From JALYGY01 sp963800975 (GTDB lineage Bacteria; Actinomycetota; Rubrobacteria; Rubrobacterales; Rubrobacteraceae): 64,000 bases of DNA. The notes beneath the pieces were generated by a model that worked only from the letters and a program-made list of their open reading frames with translations, had not been told where the DNA came from and did not search any database. The stretch covers positions 372,001-436,000 of the forward strand of contig CAWDDB010000008.1 of the NCBI GenBank assembly GCA_963800975.1, in the 5' to 3' direction. Position 1 is the stretch's first letter, and every line of letters begins with the position of its first letter. Shown here piece after piece: positions 42,745-50,358 of the stretch. The position numbers were made by a program, and so were the translations under genes.

Positions 42745-43553
42745 CGGCTCGCGCGCAGGGTTTCCAGGAACATCCGCAGCGTCGATGGCGAGTGGTTCTG
42801 GTAGTGGTTGTTAGCGTAGGCGAAAACCTCACGCCCCTCCGAAAGAAACTTGTCTATCCTCTCGGCCCACCAGGCGAGGTCCTCGGCGCGGTCACGCTTC
42901 GGGTGGGTGTGGCCCGAGGGGAACTCGCGCCGGTCGCCCAGCCAGCGAACGTAGACCAGATCCGCCGTCGCATCCTCCATACGCGGCATGCGCGGGTAGT
43001 CGATCAGGGCGAGGGCGACGCCCTTTTCGCGCAGCAGCGCCGGCAGATCCGAGCCGACCCAGCTCCGATGGCGAACCTCAACGGCGTAGCGTGCCCCTGC
43101 GGGCAACGCCGACAAGAAATCTTCCAGAACGCCCATGCCCTCCACCGAGAAGGACGGTGGCAGCTGCACGAGCAGCGGGCCCGATCGGTCGCCGAGCTCG
43201 CTCATGGTCCGCACGAAGGCGTTGGTCGCAACTTCGCTGTCGACCAGGTTGTTCTCGTGCGTGATCTGCTGCGGAAACTTCGCCGCGAACACGAACCCCT
43301 CGGGGACGATCTCGCGCCACCTCCTGACGGTCGAGGAGCGAGGGGTACCGTAGAAGGTGGAGTCTATCTCGACCGTGGCGTAGTGCCTGGCGTACTCGGC
43401 TAGCCTTGAGCCCGCCGGTATGCCCTCGGGGTAGACCGTGCCCTCCCAATCCGCGTACGACCATCCCGCCGTGCCCAGGTACAGTCCCGGCTCGGGAGGT
43501 GAGGTCCTGCCTGGGTTCTCTGCGAAAAGACGCTCTTGTCGCGGTTCGTCCAT
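42741..43553 (-). CDS. DUF72 family protein (YecE-like)
   Basis: A 270-residue TIM-barrel protein with the family hallmarks LYLGTAGWSYADWEGTVYP near the start, YATVEIDSTFYGTPR, FAAKFPQQITHE and LLVQLPPSF, and the ending FAYANNHYQNHSPSTLRMFL. The biochemical role of DUF72 is not established. The ATG at 43553 has TTGGAGGGC immediately upstream and is preferred over an in-frame start nine codons earlier. It is divergent from the histone-deacetylase-like gene. Confidence 0.88.
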   Translation of the reverse strand: MDEPRQERLFAENPGRTSPPEPGLYLGTAGWSYADWEGTVYPEGIPAGSRLAEYARHYATVEIDSTFYGTPRSSTVRRWREIVPEGFVFAAKFPQQITHENNLVDSEVATNAFVRTMSELGDRSGPLLVQLPPSFSVEGMGVLEDFLSALPAGARYAVEVRHRSWVGSDLPALLREKGVALALIDYPRMPRMEDATADLVYVRWLGDRREFPSGHTHPKRDRAEDLAWWAERIDKFLSEGREVFAYANNHYQNHSPSTLRMFLETLRASR

Positions 43554-43671
43554 GCCCTCCAAGAGTGGGGATGCTACCACAGCACCCTGGCACCTATTGC
43601 GAAAACTCTTCCAACGCGGGACGGCCGCCTGTACTAGGCTTCACCCAGGTGTACTCGCGGGAGTCGAAACT

Positions 43672-44595
43672 GTGAAGGTCTACTACAGCGACCACTTCGT
43701 GCTGCCCTTGCCACCGGAGCACCGGTTTCCGATGGTCAAGTACTCGATGCTGCGCGAAAAGGTTGGTGCCTCCGGCTTCAACGGGCCAGGTGAGATGCGC
43801 GTCCCGGCCCCGGTCTCCGACACGGAGATTCTCAGGGCCCACGACGAGGTATATCTGAGTCGCGTCGTCGCCGGGTCGCTCACCAGGAAAGAGATGCGGC
43901 GGATCGGGTTCCCCTGGTCCCAGAGGATGGTCGAGCGCTCCAGGCGGGCGTCCGGCGGCACCCTGGGCGCGTGCCTCGCCGCGATGGAGGACGGCATCGC
44001 CGCGAACCTGGCCGGTGGGACGCACCACGCCTTCAGAGACAGGGGCGAAGGCTACTGCGTCTTCAACGACAGCGCGATCTCCGCTCGCGCGATGCAGGAG
44101 AAGGGGCTCGTACGGCGGGTCGTGATCCTGGACACGGACGTGCACCAGGGGAACGGGACCGCGGCGATCCTGCGCGGCGATCCTTCGGTGTTCACGTTTT
44201 CCATCCACGGGGCCAAGAACTATCCTTTCCACAAAGAGGAGGGCGACCTGGACGTCGCCCTCCCTGACGGGACGGGCGACGAGGCCTACTTGCGCGCGTT
44301 GGAGGATGGAGTCGAGCAGGCGCTAGACGCGTCCAGGGCAGAACTCGCGATCTACCTCGCCGGGGCCGACCCTTTCGAGGACGACCGCCTGGGTCGCCTC
44401 GGGGTGACCAAAGCCGGCCTCGCGGAGCGCGACAAAGTGGTACTCGAAGCCTGCCGCGAGCGGTCGATCCCGGTAGCGATAACGATGGCTGGGGGCTACG
44501 CCCGGAATGTCGAGGACACCGTGGAGATTCACTTCCAGTCCTTGCGGAGGGCCGCGGTTCTCCTCGAGCTCGAGAAGGAGGCGACCCGTGGTTAG
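43672..44595 (+). CDS. Histone deacetylase-family (AcuC/acetoin utilisation-like) deacetylase
   Basis: A 307-residue zinc hydrolase of the arginase/deacetylase fold. GGTHHAFRDRGEGYCVFNDS holds the catalytic His pair and the FND motif, VVILDTDVHQGNGTAAIL gives the zinc Asp and His, and IYLAGADPFEDDRLGRLGVT gives the second zinc Asp. MAGGYA carries the Gly-Gly-Tyr end. Bacterial members deacetylate acetylpolyamines, acetyl-lysine proteins or small amides. The GTG at 43672 has GGGAG nine bases upstream; the longer open frame from 43438 runs antisense to DUF72. Confidence 0.88.
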   Translation: MKVYYSDHFVLPLPPEHRFPMVKYSMLREKVGASGFNGPGEMRVPAPVSDTEILRAHDEVYLSRVVAGSLTRKEMRRIGFPWSQRMVERSRRASGGTLGACLAAMEDGIAANLAGGTHHAFRDRGEGYCVFNDSAISARAMQEKGLVRRVVILDTDVHQGNGTAAILRGDPSVFTFSIHGAKNYPFHKEEGDLDVALPDGTGDEAYLRALEDGVEQALDASRAELAIYLAGADPFEDDRLGRLGVTKAGLAERDKVVLEACRERSIPVAITMAGGYARNVEDTVEIHFQSLRRAAVLLELEKEATRG

Positions 44596-45603
44596 GTGGT
44601 GGCCGTGACGGGAACGCAGAATACCTGCGTGGTCGTCGGTGCTGGCGTCTCCGGCCTGATCGCCGCCGGGGAGCTTGCGGCGGCCGGGTGGAACGTGGTC
44701 GTGCTCGACAAAGGACGTGGGGTCGGAGGCAGGATGGCCACCCGGCGCCTAGGGGACGGCACCTTCGACCACGGCGCCCAGTTCTTCACCGCGCGCAGCG
44801 AGCGTTTCGAGGGGCTCGTAGAACGGTGGCGCCGGGCGGGCGTCGTTGAGGTGTGGACCCGCGGGTTCGCGGACGCCGAAGGTAAGCTCGCCGACGACGG
44901 CCACCCCCGATACCGCGGCACCCGAGGCATGACGTCCGTTCCCAAACACCTATCAAGCGGCCTGGACGTGCGTACCGATGAGCGCGTCGATCGGGTAGCG
45001 CTCGAAGGCGAAGCCTGGGAGGTGCACACCGCGTCGGGCACGAGCATTGTCGGTGACGCGGTGCTGGTTACGGCCCCGGTCCCCCAATCCCTGGCACTAT
45101 TCGACCAGGGACACGGGTTGCCAGAAGTGGCCCGGCGGAGGCTCGAGATGATCTCCTATTCCCCGTGCTTCGCGCTATTGGCCCTGCTCGAAGGACCGAC
45201 GGGAGTGCCCGAGCCGGGCGGCGTCCAGGTAAAGGGCGAGCCGCTAGACTGGATCGCGGACAATCAGCGCAAGGGCATCTCGCAAGCGCCCGGCATCACC
45301 ATCCACGCCGGACCGGAATGGAGCGCCGAACATTTCGACGCCGACGAGGCCTGGATCTCCTCCACCCTGCTCGGCTTCGCAAGCGAGCAGCTCGGAGCCG
45401 ATCTCTCCCCGAACCTGGCAGAGTCCTCGCTGGCCCGCTGGCGCTACAGCTGGGTCACGCAGGGTGACCCCGAGCGATGCTTCGTGGCGGTCTATAGCCC
45501 TCCCCTAGTCTTCGCTGGGGACGCCTTCGGAGCCCCTAAGGTCGAGGGCGCGACCCTCTCGGGTCTCGCCGCAGCGGACAGCCTCCTCGGCCGACAGGGG
45601 TAA
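44596..45603 (+). CDS. FAD-dependent oxidoreductase, renalase-like
   Basis: A 335-residue flavoprotein. The FAD motif is CVVVGAGVSGLIAAGELAAA with VVVLDKGRGVGGRMATRRLG just after, then FDHGAQFFTARS, the renalase/amine-oxidase signature. VFAGDAFGAPKVEGATLSGL near the C-terminus is the second FAD-binding segment. Bacterial renalases oxidise aberrant 2- or 6-dihydro-NAD(P) forms, so NAD repair is a plausible role. GTG start at 44596 directly abuts the deacetylase stop, indicating an operon with it and with the downstream membrane protein. Confidence 0.87.
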   Translation: MVAVTGTQNTCVVVGAGVSGLIAAGELAAAGWNVVVLDKGRGVGGRMATRRLGDGTFDHGAQFFTARSERFEGLVERWRRAGVVEVWTRGFADAEGKLADDGHPRYRGTRGMTSVPKHLSSGLDVRTDERVDRVALEGEAWEVHTASGTSIVGDAVLVTAPVPQSLALFDQGHGLPEVARRRLEMISYSPCFALLALLEGPTGVPEPGGVQVKGEPLDWIADNQRKGISQAPGITIHAGPEWSAEHFDADEAWISSTLLGFASEQLGADLSPNLAESSLARWRYSWVTQGDPERCFVAVYSPPLVFAGDAFGAPKVEGATLSGLAAADSLLGRQG

Positions 45604-45606
45604 ACC

Positions 45607-46044
45607 GTGGCGCAGCTCCTGCTCATCGCGCAGGTCGCGGCAACGCTCGTGATGGTCGGGATTATCTGGTTCGTTCAGATCGTCCACTACCCGCTCTTCG
45701 AGCGCGTGGGCAAGGGTTCTTTTCCGGCCTACGCGGGGGGTCACACCTACCGCACCGGTCTCGTTGTCGGGCCGCCCATGCTCCTGGAGCTTGCTACCGC
45801 CGTGACGCTGCTCTTCCTCCGGCCGCAAGGCGTGTCCGCGTCCCTGGCGTGGATCGGCCTCGCCCTTCTCGCCGTGATCTGGCTGTCAACCGCGATCCTT
45901 CAGATGCCGCGTCACCGCGCGCTCGCCCCCGGCTTCGACCCCGCGCCGCATCGCTCACTCGTGCTCTCGAACTGGTTGCGCACGGCCGCGTGGACCGCTC
46001 GCGGCGTGCTAGTGCTCTGGATGATCTGGCAGGCTATCGCGTAG
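45607..46044 (+). CDS. Small four-helix membrane protein
   Basis: A 145-residue protein with four membrane helices (about residues 3-25, 55-75, 80-100 and 122-143). Conserved-looking points are IIWFVQIVHYPLFERVG and a motif PRHRALAPGFDPAPHRSLV between helices 3 and 4, which occurs in small membrane proteins of unknown role. GTG start at 45607 lies three bases after the renalase-like stop, so it is the third gene of that operon. Confidence 0.68.
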   Translation: MAQLLLIAQVAATLVMVGIIWFVQIVHYPLFERVGKGSFPAYAGGHTYRTGLVVGPPMLLELATAVTLLFLRPQGVSASLAWIGLALLAVIWLSTAILQMPRHRALAPGFDPAPHRSLVLSNWLRTAAWTARGVLVLWMIWQAIA

Positions 46045-46114
46045 GCGTCTCGGTCACTACCTGCCGCGTAACGTGAGGTACATCTAGCATCGGGTAACAA
46101 AAAGTGGTACATAT

Positions 46115-46133
46115 GGACTATAATGACTAGTCC
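46115..46133 (+). promoter_or_regulatory. Promoter -10 embedded in an inverted repeat
   Basis: GGACTA (46115-46120) and TAGTCC (46128-46133) form a perfect six-base inverted repeat with a seven-base spacer. The -10 TATAAT (46119-46124) lies inside it and the expected transcription start is at its right edge. A protein bound here would block the promoter. The downstream gene encodes an HTH-type protein, so self-repression is a natural guess. A clear -35 is not seen. Confidence 0.45.
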
Positions 46134-46152
46134 GTAAAAGGAGAGCGGATCA

Positions 46153-46500
46153 GTGGGCAACAGAAGGGTGGCGCTAAAGCCGCACGCATCGAAGATCCGA
46201 CGTTGGGTCGAAGAAGGGCGCAACGACGACTGGATCGCGCAGGAGCTAAACACTACACCCTCGAGCGTCCAGAGCTTTCGTTCGCGCAACTCCATCTACC
46301 GCAGGGACCCCGTTCGGCGCGGTCAGCTCTCGGAGCACCAGGCGATCCTGGACGAGACAGAGGAAGGAATCCTGCTGAAGACGGACGCTCGCGACTCCGA
46401 GGTTTTCGACAGAGAATGGCGAAGCTACCTGCGCGGCGCACCGGAGGACCTGCAGGTGATCATCACCCAGGACCGCATCTACCTGGAGAAGACCGGTTAA
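46153..46500 (+). CDS. Small HTH-type DNA-binding protein
   Basis: A 115-residue protein with a helix-turn-helix-like segment near the N-terminus, KIRRWVEEGRNDDWIAQELN followed by TTPSSVQSFRSRNSIYR (about residues 14-50). The C-terminal part has an acidic region and ends QVIITQDRIYLEKTG. It lacks enzyme motifs. GTG start at 46153 with AAAGGAG nine bases upstream. An inverted repeat overlaps its -10. It is followed by a small gene of unknown role. Probable transcription regulator; target unknown. Confidence 0.65.
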   Translation: MGNRRVALKPHASKIRRWVEEGRNDDWIAQELNTTPSSVQSFRSRNSIYRRDPVRRGQLSEHQAILDETEEGILLKTDARDSEVFDREWRSYLRGAPEDLQVIITQDRIYLEKTG

Positions 46501-46546
46501 CCAACCGGAGGCCCAGGTTACGCTCCAGCTGCAGGAAGCGGAGGCG

Positions 46547-46783
46547 GTGCACGCGGCTCTCGAAGACCTGCTCGAGTCCGAGCCCGCGGATCCCCGCCTG
46601 GAGCGCGCGTACCGCGTCCTGAGTTGGCGAATCCTCGCCGCGAAGGGCGGCACGGGCCTAACAGGTCTGCTCGCCACCTCCGCCAGGGGCGCAGGTTCGC
46701 TGGAAGAATTCGAAGCAACGCGCGACAAAACGCTCGGACCCATCCTGGACGGGCTGGAACGCCCGGAAAATCGGGACCCTTGA
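46547..46783 (+). CDS. Small hypothetical protein
   Basis: A 78-residue acidic, mostly helical protein (HAALEDLLESEPADPRLERA, then LEEFEATRDKTLGPILDGLE). The GTG at 46547 has GGAGG too close upstream and AGGA at a better distance; the frame is also open upstream of it, so the start is uncertain. It lies 46 bases after the HTH gene and ends just before a terminator, so it is probably the last gene of that unit. No family recognised. Confidence 0.4.
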   Translation: MHAALEDLLESEPADPRLERAYRVLSWRILAAKGGTGLTGLLATSARGAGSLEEFEATRDKTLGPILDGLERPENRDP

Positions 46784-46784
46784 G

Positions 46785-46803
46785 GCTCAGGCTTCGCCTG
46801 AGC
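46785..46803 (+). terminator. Hairpin terminator after the HTH unit
   Basis: A perfect eight-base-pair stem (GCTCAGGC/GCCTGAGC) with a TTC loop begins immediately after the small gene's stop codon. No T-run follows. Confidence 0.5.
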
Positions 46804-46868
46804 TAGCACGCCTGCAACGCAAGCTTGTCAGCACGCTCCGGTCTTTGCAAGGGCTCGCTTCTCAGCAC

Positions 46869-46901
46869 GCCGCCCCCTCGGCTTCGCCTCGAGGGGGCGG
46901 C
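46869..46901. repeat. Strong GC-rich inverted repeat
   Basis: An 11-base-pair perfect stem (GCCGCCCCCTC and its complement) encloses a smaller GGC-TTC-GCC hairpin. It lies in the 411-bp gap 46784-47194 where no gene is apparent. It could be a second terminator or a structural element. Confidence 0.5.
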
Positions 46902-46971
46902 TCCTCAGCTTCTCGTAGAGAGGAGAACCCCGACTGCTGAAAGCGAGGGTAGGCGAAGCTGGCGCCGTGCT

Positions 46972-47006
46972 GCGCGCTACGCCCGGTGCATCCGGGCGTA
47001 GCGCGC
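46972..47006. repeat. Long perfect inverted repeat
   Basis: A 15-base-pair perfect stem (GCGCGCTACGCCCGG and its complement) with a five-base loop (TGCAT). Third of the hairpins in this gap. No T-run on either strand. Confidence 0.55.
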
Positions 47007-47043
47007 CCAATAGTTACCAAACCGTTACCGGCAGGTAGCGTCG

Positions 47044-47065
47044 CTGTAACAGCGTACTGTTACAG
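47044..47065. repeat. Nine-base inverted repeat, operator-like
   Basis: CTGTAACAG and CTGTTACAG arms separated by CGTA form a perfect inverted repeat of a size typical for dimeric repressors. It is also the inner stem of the candidate RNA, so DNA-level and RNA-level explanations compete. Confidence 0.5.
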
Positions 47066-47108
47066 TGCCTGCCGATGGGCTCTCCCCCTTCGAGCCCAGG
47101 AGAAGTGC

Positions 47109-47139
47109 CCGGGCCGCGTATCATGCGCGGCCCGGTTTT
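47109..47139 (+). terminator. Rho-independent-type terminator
   Basis: A ten-base-pair stem (CCGGGCCGCG/CGCGGCCCGG) with a seven-base loop followed by TTTTCTT, the best intrinsic terminator on the plus strand in the window. It lies 56 bases before the chosen start of the CPBP gene and shows that the longer open frame from 47075 is not the true start. Confidence 0.75.
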
Positions 47140-47194
47140 CTTGTGTGCTACCCTCTCGGCGAGCTTGGTGGGTACCCGATCTGGAGAAGCCCAC

Positions 47195-48211
47195 GTGACC
47201 GCAGCCCTCTTGACATTACTGGTGGTCGCCTTCGTAAGCGGCCTCGCCGTGCTCGCGCAGATGGGCCGCAAGAGCCGGGGAGCGGACGTCACCCTGATCG
47301 TGGTGGTCCTCGCGCTCTCGGTCCTCGGGGCAGCCTTGGGGACCCTGACGGGGCTCGGGCTGCTGCTGATGGCGTTCAATGGTTCTCCGGGAGGCGCGCC
47401 CGGGGCGGCGGCGCCTCTCGCGTTTGCGGCGGCAGGGGGTATCGCGCTCCTGGTTGGCCTGGCGGGCGTCGGGCTTTGCATCCCGCCGCTGCGTCGCGTG
47501 ACCGGACGACAGGGCCCGGGGGTTTTCTGGGCCGACCCGCCAGTGTTTCTCGCCCTCTGGCTGTTCGTCGTGGTGCTTGGCAACAACGTGATCAGCCTTC
47601 TGCTGTTCGATCAGCTTCCCGACCTCGCCAGCATAATCCCCACGGGCAGGCTCTCTCCCACCTCCGTCCTGACGAGCCAGCTGCCCTTCCTGGTGCTAGC
47701 AATCCTTGGCGTGGGCTTCGGAGTTCGGCGAGGCGCGCGCGAGACGCTCCAGAGACTCGGCTACGGGCGGTTATCCCCCGGCAACTTGGGTGCGATCGTG
47801 CTGTTCGTAGCCGCGGCGCTCGCGCTGTCGCTCGCGGCAGACGCCCTGTTCTCGGTGCTGCAGCCGGACCTATACCGCGAGGTGGGCAGGATCTCTGAGA
47901 ACCTGTTCGATCCCACTGGGCTCAGCCCGGGATCGGCCGTGCTGTTTGCCTTGGTCGTCGGGGTGGGGGCCGGTCTCGGCGAGGAGACGCTCTTCCGCGG
48001 CGCCGTGCAGCCGCGGCTCGGGATCGTAGCCACCTCCGTACTCTTCACCTCTATGCACGTGCAGTACGGTCCCTCGGTCCTGCTCGGGTTCGTGCTCCTG
48101 CTCTCGCTCGGGCTCGGGCTGATACGCGAGCGGATCAACACCACCGCCAGCTTCGTGGCCCACGCCGCCTATAATGCTCTGGCGATACTCCTGACGTACT
48201 ACCTCGCGTAA
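47195..48211 (+). CDS. CPBP-family intramembrane metalloprotease
   Basis: A 338-residue protein with about eight hydrophobic segments. The CPBP (Abi/Rce1) motifs are GLGEETLFRGAVQPRLG (EExxxR), VLFTSMHVQYGPS (the FxxxH motif) and SFVAHAAYNALAILL (HxxxN). These glutamyl proteases cleave substrates within the membrane. I chose the GTG at 47195 with GGAGAAG upstream; the longer frame from 47075 runs through a terminator. It precedes an alpha/beta hydrolase by nine bases. A second, shorter CPBP protein is at 56591. Confidence 0.85.
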   Translation: MTAALLTLLVVAFVSGLAVLAQMGRKSRGADVTLIVVVLALSVLGAALGTLTGLGLLLMAFNGSPGGAPGAAAPLAFAAAGGIALLVGLAGVGLCIPPLRRVTGRQGPGVFWADPPVFLALWLFVVVLGNNVISLLLFDQLPDLASIIPTGRLSPTSVLTSQLPFLVLAILGVGFGVRRGARETLQRLGYGRLSPGNLGAIVLFVAAALALSLAADALFSVLQPDLYREVGRISENLFDPTGLSPGSAVLFALVVGVGAGLGEETLFRGAVQPRLGIVATSVLFTSMHVQYGPSVLLGFVLLLSLGLGLIRERINTTASFVAHAAYNALAILLTYYLA

Positions 48212-48220
48212 GGGGGCAAG

Positions 48221-49042
48221 TTGAAAAGAGCAGCGGAGACGGGGTTCGCCGAGGTAAGCGGCGCTTCGCTCTACTACGAGGTTACGGGAGAAGGACACGC
48301 GCTTGTCTTCCTGCACGCCGGGATCGCCGACCGCAGAATGTGGGACGGGCAGTTCGAGGAGTTCGCGCGAGACTATCGCGTGGTCCGCTACGACAGGAGG
48401 GGTTTCGGCCTCTCCGAGATGGTAGAAGGTCCGTTCTCCCACGCCGACGACCTGCGCGGCCTGCTCGACCATCTGGGTATCCAGAGCGCGAGCTTCATCG
48501 GATGTTCGATGGGTGGTGCGGTCGCCATCGACTTCGTCCTTGACCACCCGGATCGCGCACGGGCCCTGATTCTGGTCGCTTCCGCCGTCGGTGGCTTCGA
48601 GTCCGACGATCCTCAGCCCAGAGAATGGGATGAGCTAGTCGCGGCGGACGAGGCGGGTGACCTCGAGCGGGTGTCGGAGCTGGAGGTTCGAATCTGGGTG
48701 GACGGTCCTCAGCGCGGCCCAGAAGCGGTGTCCGCGGCGGTGCGTGACCTGGTTCGGGAGATGAACCTGATCGCGCTCCATAACGAAGAATCCGGTCTGG
48801 GCGAAGAACAAACTGTGGACCCGCCCGCCGCCGGCAGGTTGGCGGAGATTCGGGTCCCTACGCTCATCATCATTGGTGACCTTGACCAGCCCGGGATGCT
48901 CGCCCGCTCCTCACTGCTGGTGCGAGGCATTTCCGACGTGTCGAAGGTGGTCATGAGCGGCACGGCCCATCTGCCGAACATGGAACGACCCGCGGAATTC
49001 AATCGAGTGGCGCTGGGGTTTCTGACCGAAGCGTCGGGCTAG
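48221..49042 (+). CDS. Alpha/beta-fold hydrolase
   Basis: A 273-residue hydrolase: oxyanion-hole region VFLHAGIADRRMWDGQFEEF, DYRVVRYDRRGFGLSE, nucleophile elbow FIGCSMGGAVAIDFVL (Ser), acid in LIIIGDLDQPGML and catalytic His in SGTAHLPNMERP. The pattern is that of esterases and of 3-oxoadipate enol-lactonase-like enzymes; substrate is not clear. TTG start at 48221 with AGGGGG upstream, nine bases after the CPBP gene. Confidence 0.88.
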   Translation: MKRAAETGFAEVSGASLYYEVTGEGHALVFLHAGIADRRMWDGQFEEFARDYRVVRYDRRGFGLSEMVEGPFSHADDLRGLLDHLGIQSASFIGCSMGGAVAIDFVLDHPDRARALILVASAVGGFESDDPQPREWDELVAADEAGDLERVSELEVRIWVDGPQRGPEAVSAAVRDLVREMNLIALHNEESGLGEEQTVDPPAAGRLAEIRVPTLIIIGDLDQPGMLARSSLLVRGISDVSKVVMSGTAHLPNMERPAEFNRVALGFLTEASG

Positions 49043-49084
49043 GCCGAGCGGGAGCGGTTCGGGAGCCGCCCCGATACAGGAGTT

Positions 49085-49384
49085 CTACGCGGCCAGCGAG
49101 TTCGCGACCTGCACAACGGGCGCAGGCTCCAGGGCGGTGGCGATCCGAACGAGGAGCTCACTCAGCTCAACTTCGAGCCCGCCCGCGATGCTCTCGAGGA
49201 CCCGGGAGGAAGGATCCTTCTCCCCCCGCTCGATCTCGGCCAGATACGAGACCGAGACGTGCGCCTCTTCCGCAACCTGCTTCAGGGTAAGGCCCTTCTC
49301 GTTGCGCTCCGCCCTCAGGGTATCGCCGATTGCAGAAAGTAGATCGCCCCTCTGCTTCGCCTGAGGTATGTCGACCGTCGTCAT
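49085..49384 (-). CDS. XRE-family transcription regulator, ClgR-like
   Basis: A 99-residue protein with one Cro/CI HTH domain: IGDTLRAERNEKGLTLKQVA, then EEAHVSVSYLAEIERGEKDP, then SSRVLESIAGGLEVELSELL. The pattern closely follows ClgR/PopR, actinobacterial activators of clp protease and stress genes, but here the gene sits ten bases after endonuclease IV rather than by cinA/pgsA. The ATG at 49384 is the start; the frame is open upstream as an antisense shadow of nfo. Regulon unknown. Confidence 0.82.
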   Translation of the reverse strand: MTTVDIPQAKQRGDLLSAIGDTLRAERNEKGLTLKQVAEEAHVSVSYLAEIERGEKDPSSRVLESIAGGLEVELSELLVRIATALEPAPVVQVANSLAA

Positions 49385-49394
49385 GCCCAAGATT

Positions 49395-50273
49395 CTATAC
49401 CGCCTCAGGGCGAGTAAGCAACCCACCGGCGAGCTCCTTGACGCGCCGCAACTCTTCGGCATCCGCATCGAGACCGTCGTACGGTGTCTCCATGACGACA
49501 GGGACCCCGGGAATGCCCGCGAAGAACTCGGGCCACGAAGCGATCGGCACCTGGCCCTGCCCGATCTTGCGGTGTCCGTCTCGATGGCTCCCGAGCTCGT
49601 TTCTCGCGTCGTTGAGGTGCACGAGCGCGATCTCCGAGCCCACAATGGCTCCGACCTTTCCGGCGAACAGGCGCGCCGCCTGCGGCGTGGACAGGTCGTA
49701 GCCGGCGACGAAAGCGTGGGCGGTATCCAGGCACGCGCCGACCCCGGCCCGCCGCGCGACCTCTCCGAGTGATTCGAGGGCCGAGCACAGCTGCGTCCCC
49801 GCGCCGACCGAGTTCTCCACCAGCGGCTCGGAGACGACCCCTGCCGGTCCAACCAGCTTACGTGCGAGCTCCCGGGCGCTACCAAGACCCTCCACCAACC
49901 GGTCCATCCCCTTCTGCTCACCGTCCCCACCGTGGCTGCCCGCGTGAACCACCACGAGGTCCACGCCTACGGAGCCCGCCGTGACCAGCTCGCGCGCAAG
50001 GGCTTCGACGGAGCGTCCGCGCAGCTCGGGGTCGGGCGAGGCAAGGTTGATCAGGTACTTCGCGTGCGCGACCACGGGGTAGAGGCCAAGCTTCCGACTC
50101 CCCTCGATAAAGTCTTCGGCATCGGGGCGCGGAGCAGGTACGGCCCAGCCCTGCGGGTTGGAGACGAAGATCTGGACCGTCTCGCACCCGAGCTCAGTTG
50201 CGATCTCGATGGTCTTGTTCAGGCCACCCGAGGTGCGAAGGTGGCGACCGATCCTGTTGGTCCTCTCTGGCAT
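49395..50273 (-). CDS. nfo: Endonuclease IV (AP endonuclease)
   Basis: A 292-residue TIM-barrel nuclease that cuts abasic sites. Metal ligands are in VVAHAKYLINLAS (His), LVVVHAGSHGGDGEQ (His), GVVSEPLVENSVGAGTQL (Glu), GACLDTAHAFVAGYDL (Asp, His), LVHLNDARNELGSHRDGHRK (His, Asp) and VVMETPYDG (Glu). All nine-ligand motifs of the trinuclear zinc site appear present. ATG at 50273. It is followed by the XRE regulator in the same direction. With AlkA-like glycosylase elsewhere in the window it fits base-excision repair. Confidence 0.94.
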   Translation of the reverse strand: MPERTNRIGRHLRTSGGLNKTIEIATELGCETVQIFVSNPQGWAVPAPRPDAEDFIEGSRKLGLYPVVAHAKYLINLASPDPELRGRSVEALARELVTAGSVGVDLVVVHAGSHGGDGEQKGMDRLVEGLGSARELARKLVGPAGVVSEPLVENSVGAGTQLCSALESLGEVARRAGVGACLDTAHAFVAGYDLSTPQAARLFAGKVGAIVGSEIALVHLNDARNELGSHRDGHRKIGQGQVPIASWPEFFAGIPGVPVVMETPYDGLDADAEELRRVKELAGGLLTRPEAV

Positions 50274-50316
50274 GGCGAGGATTCTAGCGGGTGAGGGCGC
50301 CTCGGGTTGTGAGAGA

Positions 50317-50337
50317 TATAATCTTCTGGATCCAGAA
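50317..50337 (+). promoter_or_regulatory. -10 box followed by a 14-bp perfect palindrome
   Basis: TATAAT (50317-50322) is followed one base later by TTCTGGATCCAGAA (50324-50337), a perfect 14-bp palindrome covering the expected transcription start. It resembles a repressor operator. It precedes the small protein at 50359. A clear -35 hexamer is not seen. Confidence 0.5.
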
Positions 50338-50358
50338 AACTCGGAAGGAGTTCACCGC

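Larger units (their letters stand above)
47007..47139 (+). ncRNA. Candidate small structured RNA ending at a terminator
   Basis: This 133-base stretch has three consecutive stem-loops: one with outer arms GGCAGG/CCTGCC enclosing CTGTAACAG-CGTA-CTGTTACAG, one with GGGCTC/GAGCCC, and a classic terminator at the end. Two GTTACC direct repeats lie at its start. It matches no RNA family I can name. It might instead be a leader or the tail of an upstream transcript; no clear promoter was found. Confidence 0.25.

Noticed and set aside
43438..43671. Longer N-terminus for the histone-deacetylase-like protein
   Set aside because: The extension is antisense to the start of the DUF72 gene and unlike the family; the GTG at 43672 gives the normal N-terminus.
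47075..47194. Longer N-terminus for the CPBP protease from 47075
   Set aside because: The extra 40 codons run through an intrinsic terminator at 47109-47139 and lack membrane or family sequence; the GTG at 47195 has its own ribosome-binding site.
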